DNA of 10,895 bases. It comes from DATKCA01 sp035544675 (GTDB lineage Bacteria > Acidobacteriota > Thermoanaerobaculia > Gp7-AA8). Below the pieces are notes generated by a model. That model ran no database searches. It was not told the DNA's origin and saw only the letters and a list, made by a program, of their open reading frames with translations. The first letter of the stretch is position 1; each line of letters starts with the position of its first letter. A program made the translations under genes and the position numbers. Where the stretch lies: positions 1 through 10,895 of the forward strand of contig DATKCA010000004.1 of assembly GCA_035544675.1 (NCBI GenBank), given 5' to 3'. Shown here in pieces: positions 8,983 to 10,895 of the stretch.

Positions 8983-10895
8983 ATGCCTCTCACCCCCAAG
9001 CAGCACCTGGGGCCCTATGCCATCGAGGAGCTGGTGGGGGCCGGCGGGATGGGAGAGGTGTATCGAGCGCGCGACACGCGCCTCGATCGCACCGTCGCCA
9101 TCAAGGTCCTTCCCGCCGGGACAGGCACGACGGCTTCGGCGCGATTCGAGCGCGAGGCCCGCGCGATCTCGCAGCTCAGCCATCCTCACATCTGCCGTCT
9201 CTTCGACCTCGGCAACGATGAAGGCATCGAGTTTCTGGTCATGGAGTACCTGCAGGGCGCCACGCTCTCCGAGCGCATCGGCCGAGGACCGCTCTCCATC
9301 AGGGAAGTGCTGCGGTACGGAAGCGAGATCGCTGACGCCCTGGATCACGCCCATCGCCTTGGCATCACCCATCGCGATCTCAAGCCCGGCAACATCATGA
9401 TCACGGCGGAGGGAGCGAAGCTGCTCGACTTCGGACTGGCCAAGCTTTTGGAGCCTGCCCCGCGCGCCCACGACTCGACGACCATGGCCGAATCGCTCAC
9501 GGCGCACGGAACCGTCGTCGGCACCACGCTCTACATGTCGCCGGAGCAGATCGAAGGCAAGCCTCTCGATCACCGCACCGACATCTTCTCCCTCGGCATC
9601 GTCCTCTACGAGATGCTCACTGGCGCGCGACCCTTCGAAGGATCGAGCGTGGCGGCCGTCACCGCGTCGATCCTCAAGAGCGATCCACGGCCGCTGCCGG
9701 TGAGTCTCGCGGTGCCGGCGGCGCTCCAGCACGTGATCGCCACCGCCCTGGAGAAAGATCCGGAGCGGCGCTGGCAGACGGCGCACGACCTGGCGTTGCA
9801 GCTCCGCTGGATCAACGGCGCGCGCTCGAGCGAACTTGCGGCGGCGACGGCAACGGCGCCACGCCGGAAGCGCGCGGCCTGGCTTCTGCTGCCGCTGATT
9901 CTCGCGGGCGGGGTTGCGCTTGGATGGATGGCTGGACGACTGCGAGAGCCGGCCAAAGAGGCGCAGCTTCCCGTCCGGCTGCGGATGTCCGTCGCCCCGG
10001 CCTTGCTGCGCACGCACGTCGAAGTCGTGACGTTTGCACTCTCGCCGGAAGGGCAGCGGGTGGTGTTCGCAGGCTCCGAGCAAGGGGTGCCGGCGCTCTA
10101 TCTGCGCAGCCTCGACTCGACGCAAGCGCTGACCATCGCAGGGACCGAGGGAGGGGCGAGCCCTTTCTGGTCCCCGGATGGACGGTGGATCGGATTCACC
10201 GCCAGAGGAAAACTGTGGAAGGTTCTAGCCGATCGCAGCGGCACGCCGCTCGCGATCTGTGATGTGAGCGTGACCGGCACGGTCGCCGCGTGGGGTGACG
10301 GGTTCATTCTCTTCGCAGAGCGGCCGGGAGGCCGCCCCGAGATCCATCGAGTCAGCGAGGACGGCGGCACTCCATCGGCGGTGACGAAGGTTGAGCCAGG
10401 CCAGTACCGGCACTCCTGGCCTCAGTTTGTTCCAGGCTCGAATCGATTCGTCTACCTCTCCCAGGCCCACGGAAAGATGGATCGGAGCTTGTTCGTCGGG
10501 AGACTCGACGCAATCGATCCGAAACCGTTGCTCGAGGAAACCTCACGCGTGCGCGTCGTCGGAGACCGCGTCTACTACGTTCGCGATGGGAGTCTGGTCG
10601 CGCAGCGCGCGGACTTTGCCGCGGCCCGCCTTCGTGACGAGCCGCGGCGGCTCGCGGACCAGGTGGCCCGGTTCTACGGGACAGGTTCGGCCGACTTCGA
10701 CGTATCGGCGAACGGCACCGTCATCTATCGGACGCAGACGAGTACGGGACGGCTATTCATCACCGACCGAGCCGGAAAGGAGCAGCGCACGCTCGACGAC
10801 TCCGGTGTCATGTACGGTGCGAGCTTTTCCCCCGACGGAGCGCGCGTGGCGGCCGGGCTCCAGATGCCGAAGGACGCGCTGCCCTCGATCTGGCT
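8983..10895 (+). CDS. Ser/Thr protein kinase with C-terminal beta-propeller (TolB/WD40-like), 3' end outside window
   Basis: The frame from ATG 8983 is open to the last base (637 complete codons), so the gene continues beyond the window. A full Pkn-type kinase domain fills residues about 10-280: glycine loop VGAGGMGEV (18-26), Lys41, the HPHICRLFDLG block, catalytic HRDLKPGN with Asp132, DFG (149-151), the activation-segment end YMSPEQ (184-189) and DIFSLGIVLYEMLTG. A basic stretch (RRKR, 294-297) precedes one membrane span at about 298-318. The outer part carries beta-propeller blades of the TolB/WD40-like (PD40) type: FALSPEGQRVVF (from 351), FWSPDGRWIGF (from 395) and FSPDGARVA (from 615). 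This kinase-span-propeller layout is common in Acidobacteriota; the propeller is presumed to sense a ligand or partner in the envelope. It starts 41 bases after the split kinase and shares its HP-x-x-CRL block, so the two are likely paralogues. Unlike that kinase, its catalytic domain is intact. Substrates cannot be inferred. Confidence 0.92.
   Translation, partial: MPLTPKQHLGPYAIEELVGAGGMGEVYRARDTRLDRTVAIKVLPAGTGTTASARFEREARAISQLSHPHICRLFDLGNDEGIEFLVMEYLQGATLSERIGRGPLSIREVLRYGSEIADALDHAHRLGITHRDLKPGNIMITAEGAKLLDFGLAKLLEPAPRAHDSTTMAESLTAHGTVVGTTLYMSPEQIEGKPLDHRTDIFSLGIVLYEMLTGARPFEGSSVAAVTASILKSDPRPLPVSLAVPAALQHVIATALEKDPERRWQTAHDLALQLRWINGARSSELAAATATAPRRKRAAWLLLPLILAGGVALGWMAGRLREPAKEAQLPVRLRMSVAPALLRTHVEVVTFALSPEGQRVVFAGSEQGVPALYLRSLDSTQALTIAGTEGGASPFWSPDGRWIGFTARGKLWKVLADRSGTPLAICDVSVTGTVAAWGDGFILFAERPGGRPEIHRVSEDGGTPSAVTKVEPGQYRHSWPQFVPGSNRFVYLSQAHGKMDRSLFVGRLDAIDPKPLLEETSRVRVVGDRVYYVRDGSLVAQRADFAAARLRDEPRRLADQVARFYGTGSADFDVSANGTVIYRTQTSTGRLFITDRAGKEQRTLDDSGVMYGASFSPDGARVAAGLQMPKDALPSIW

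Overview
The window is a GC-rich, densely packed bacterial stretch in which every supported gene lies on the + strand and no gap exceeds about 100 bases. Nothing in it is a definitive taxonomic marker. Two neighbouring Pkn-type Ser/Thr kinases, one fused to a polytopic membrane region and one to a TolB/WD40-like beta-propeller, together with a CheB-CheR-kinase fusion, are most typical of soil Acidobacteriota (Vicinamibacteria/Thermoanaerobaculia-like). That placement is inference.

Layout: (1) 1-585 is the C-terminal part of a metal-dependent amidohydrolase cut by the window start. (2) 586-987 encodes a minimal nucleotidyltransferase domain with its GS...DxD core but no ATG, GTG or TTG start. 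It resembles the C-terminal half of HTH-nucleotidyltransferase proteins and looks like a 5'-truncated remnant. (3) 1006-4815 encodes a 1269-residue fusion: CheB methylesterase, CheR methyltransferase, PAS, heptad coiled coil, PAS, HisKA/HATPase kinase and receiver. (4) 4916-6283 is a soluble histidine kinase with an RsbRD-like N-terminal sensor region, probably co-transcribed with (3). (5) 6372-8941 is a Ser/Thr kinase with an extracytoplasmic domain and about eight further membrane spans, split by a one-base deletion near 6719. (6) 8983 to the window end is a second Ser/Thr kinase with one membrane span and a beta-propeller-like sensor; it is open to the last base.

From 1006 on, the region is a signalling cluster: two histidine kinases (one carrying its own receiver) followed by two eukaryotic-like kinases. 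The histidine kinases form one likely transcription unit. A 9-bp stem at the second kinase's stop codon and a -10-like box just upstream of each Ser/Thr kinase suggest separate transcription of those genes, possibly with leaderless or near-leaderless mRNAs. No chemoreceptor, CheA, CheW or CheY gene is visible, so the CheB/CheR fusion is an orphan here.

I found no CRISPR array, transposase, tRNA, rRNA, attachment site or phage gene, and no convincing evidence for an entirely new system. The items most worth checking are the frameshift in the first Ser/Thr kinase, the start-less nucleotidyltransferase in frame behind the amidohydrolase stop, and the uncharacterised extracytoplasmic/membrane module of the split kinase.
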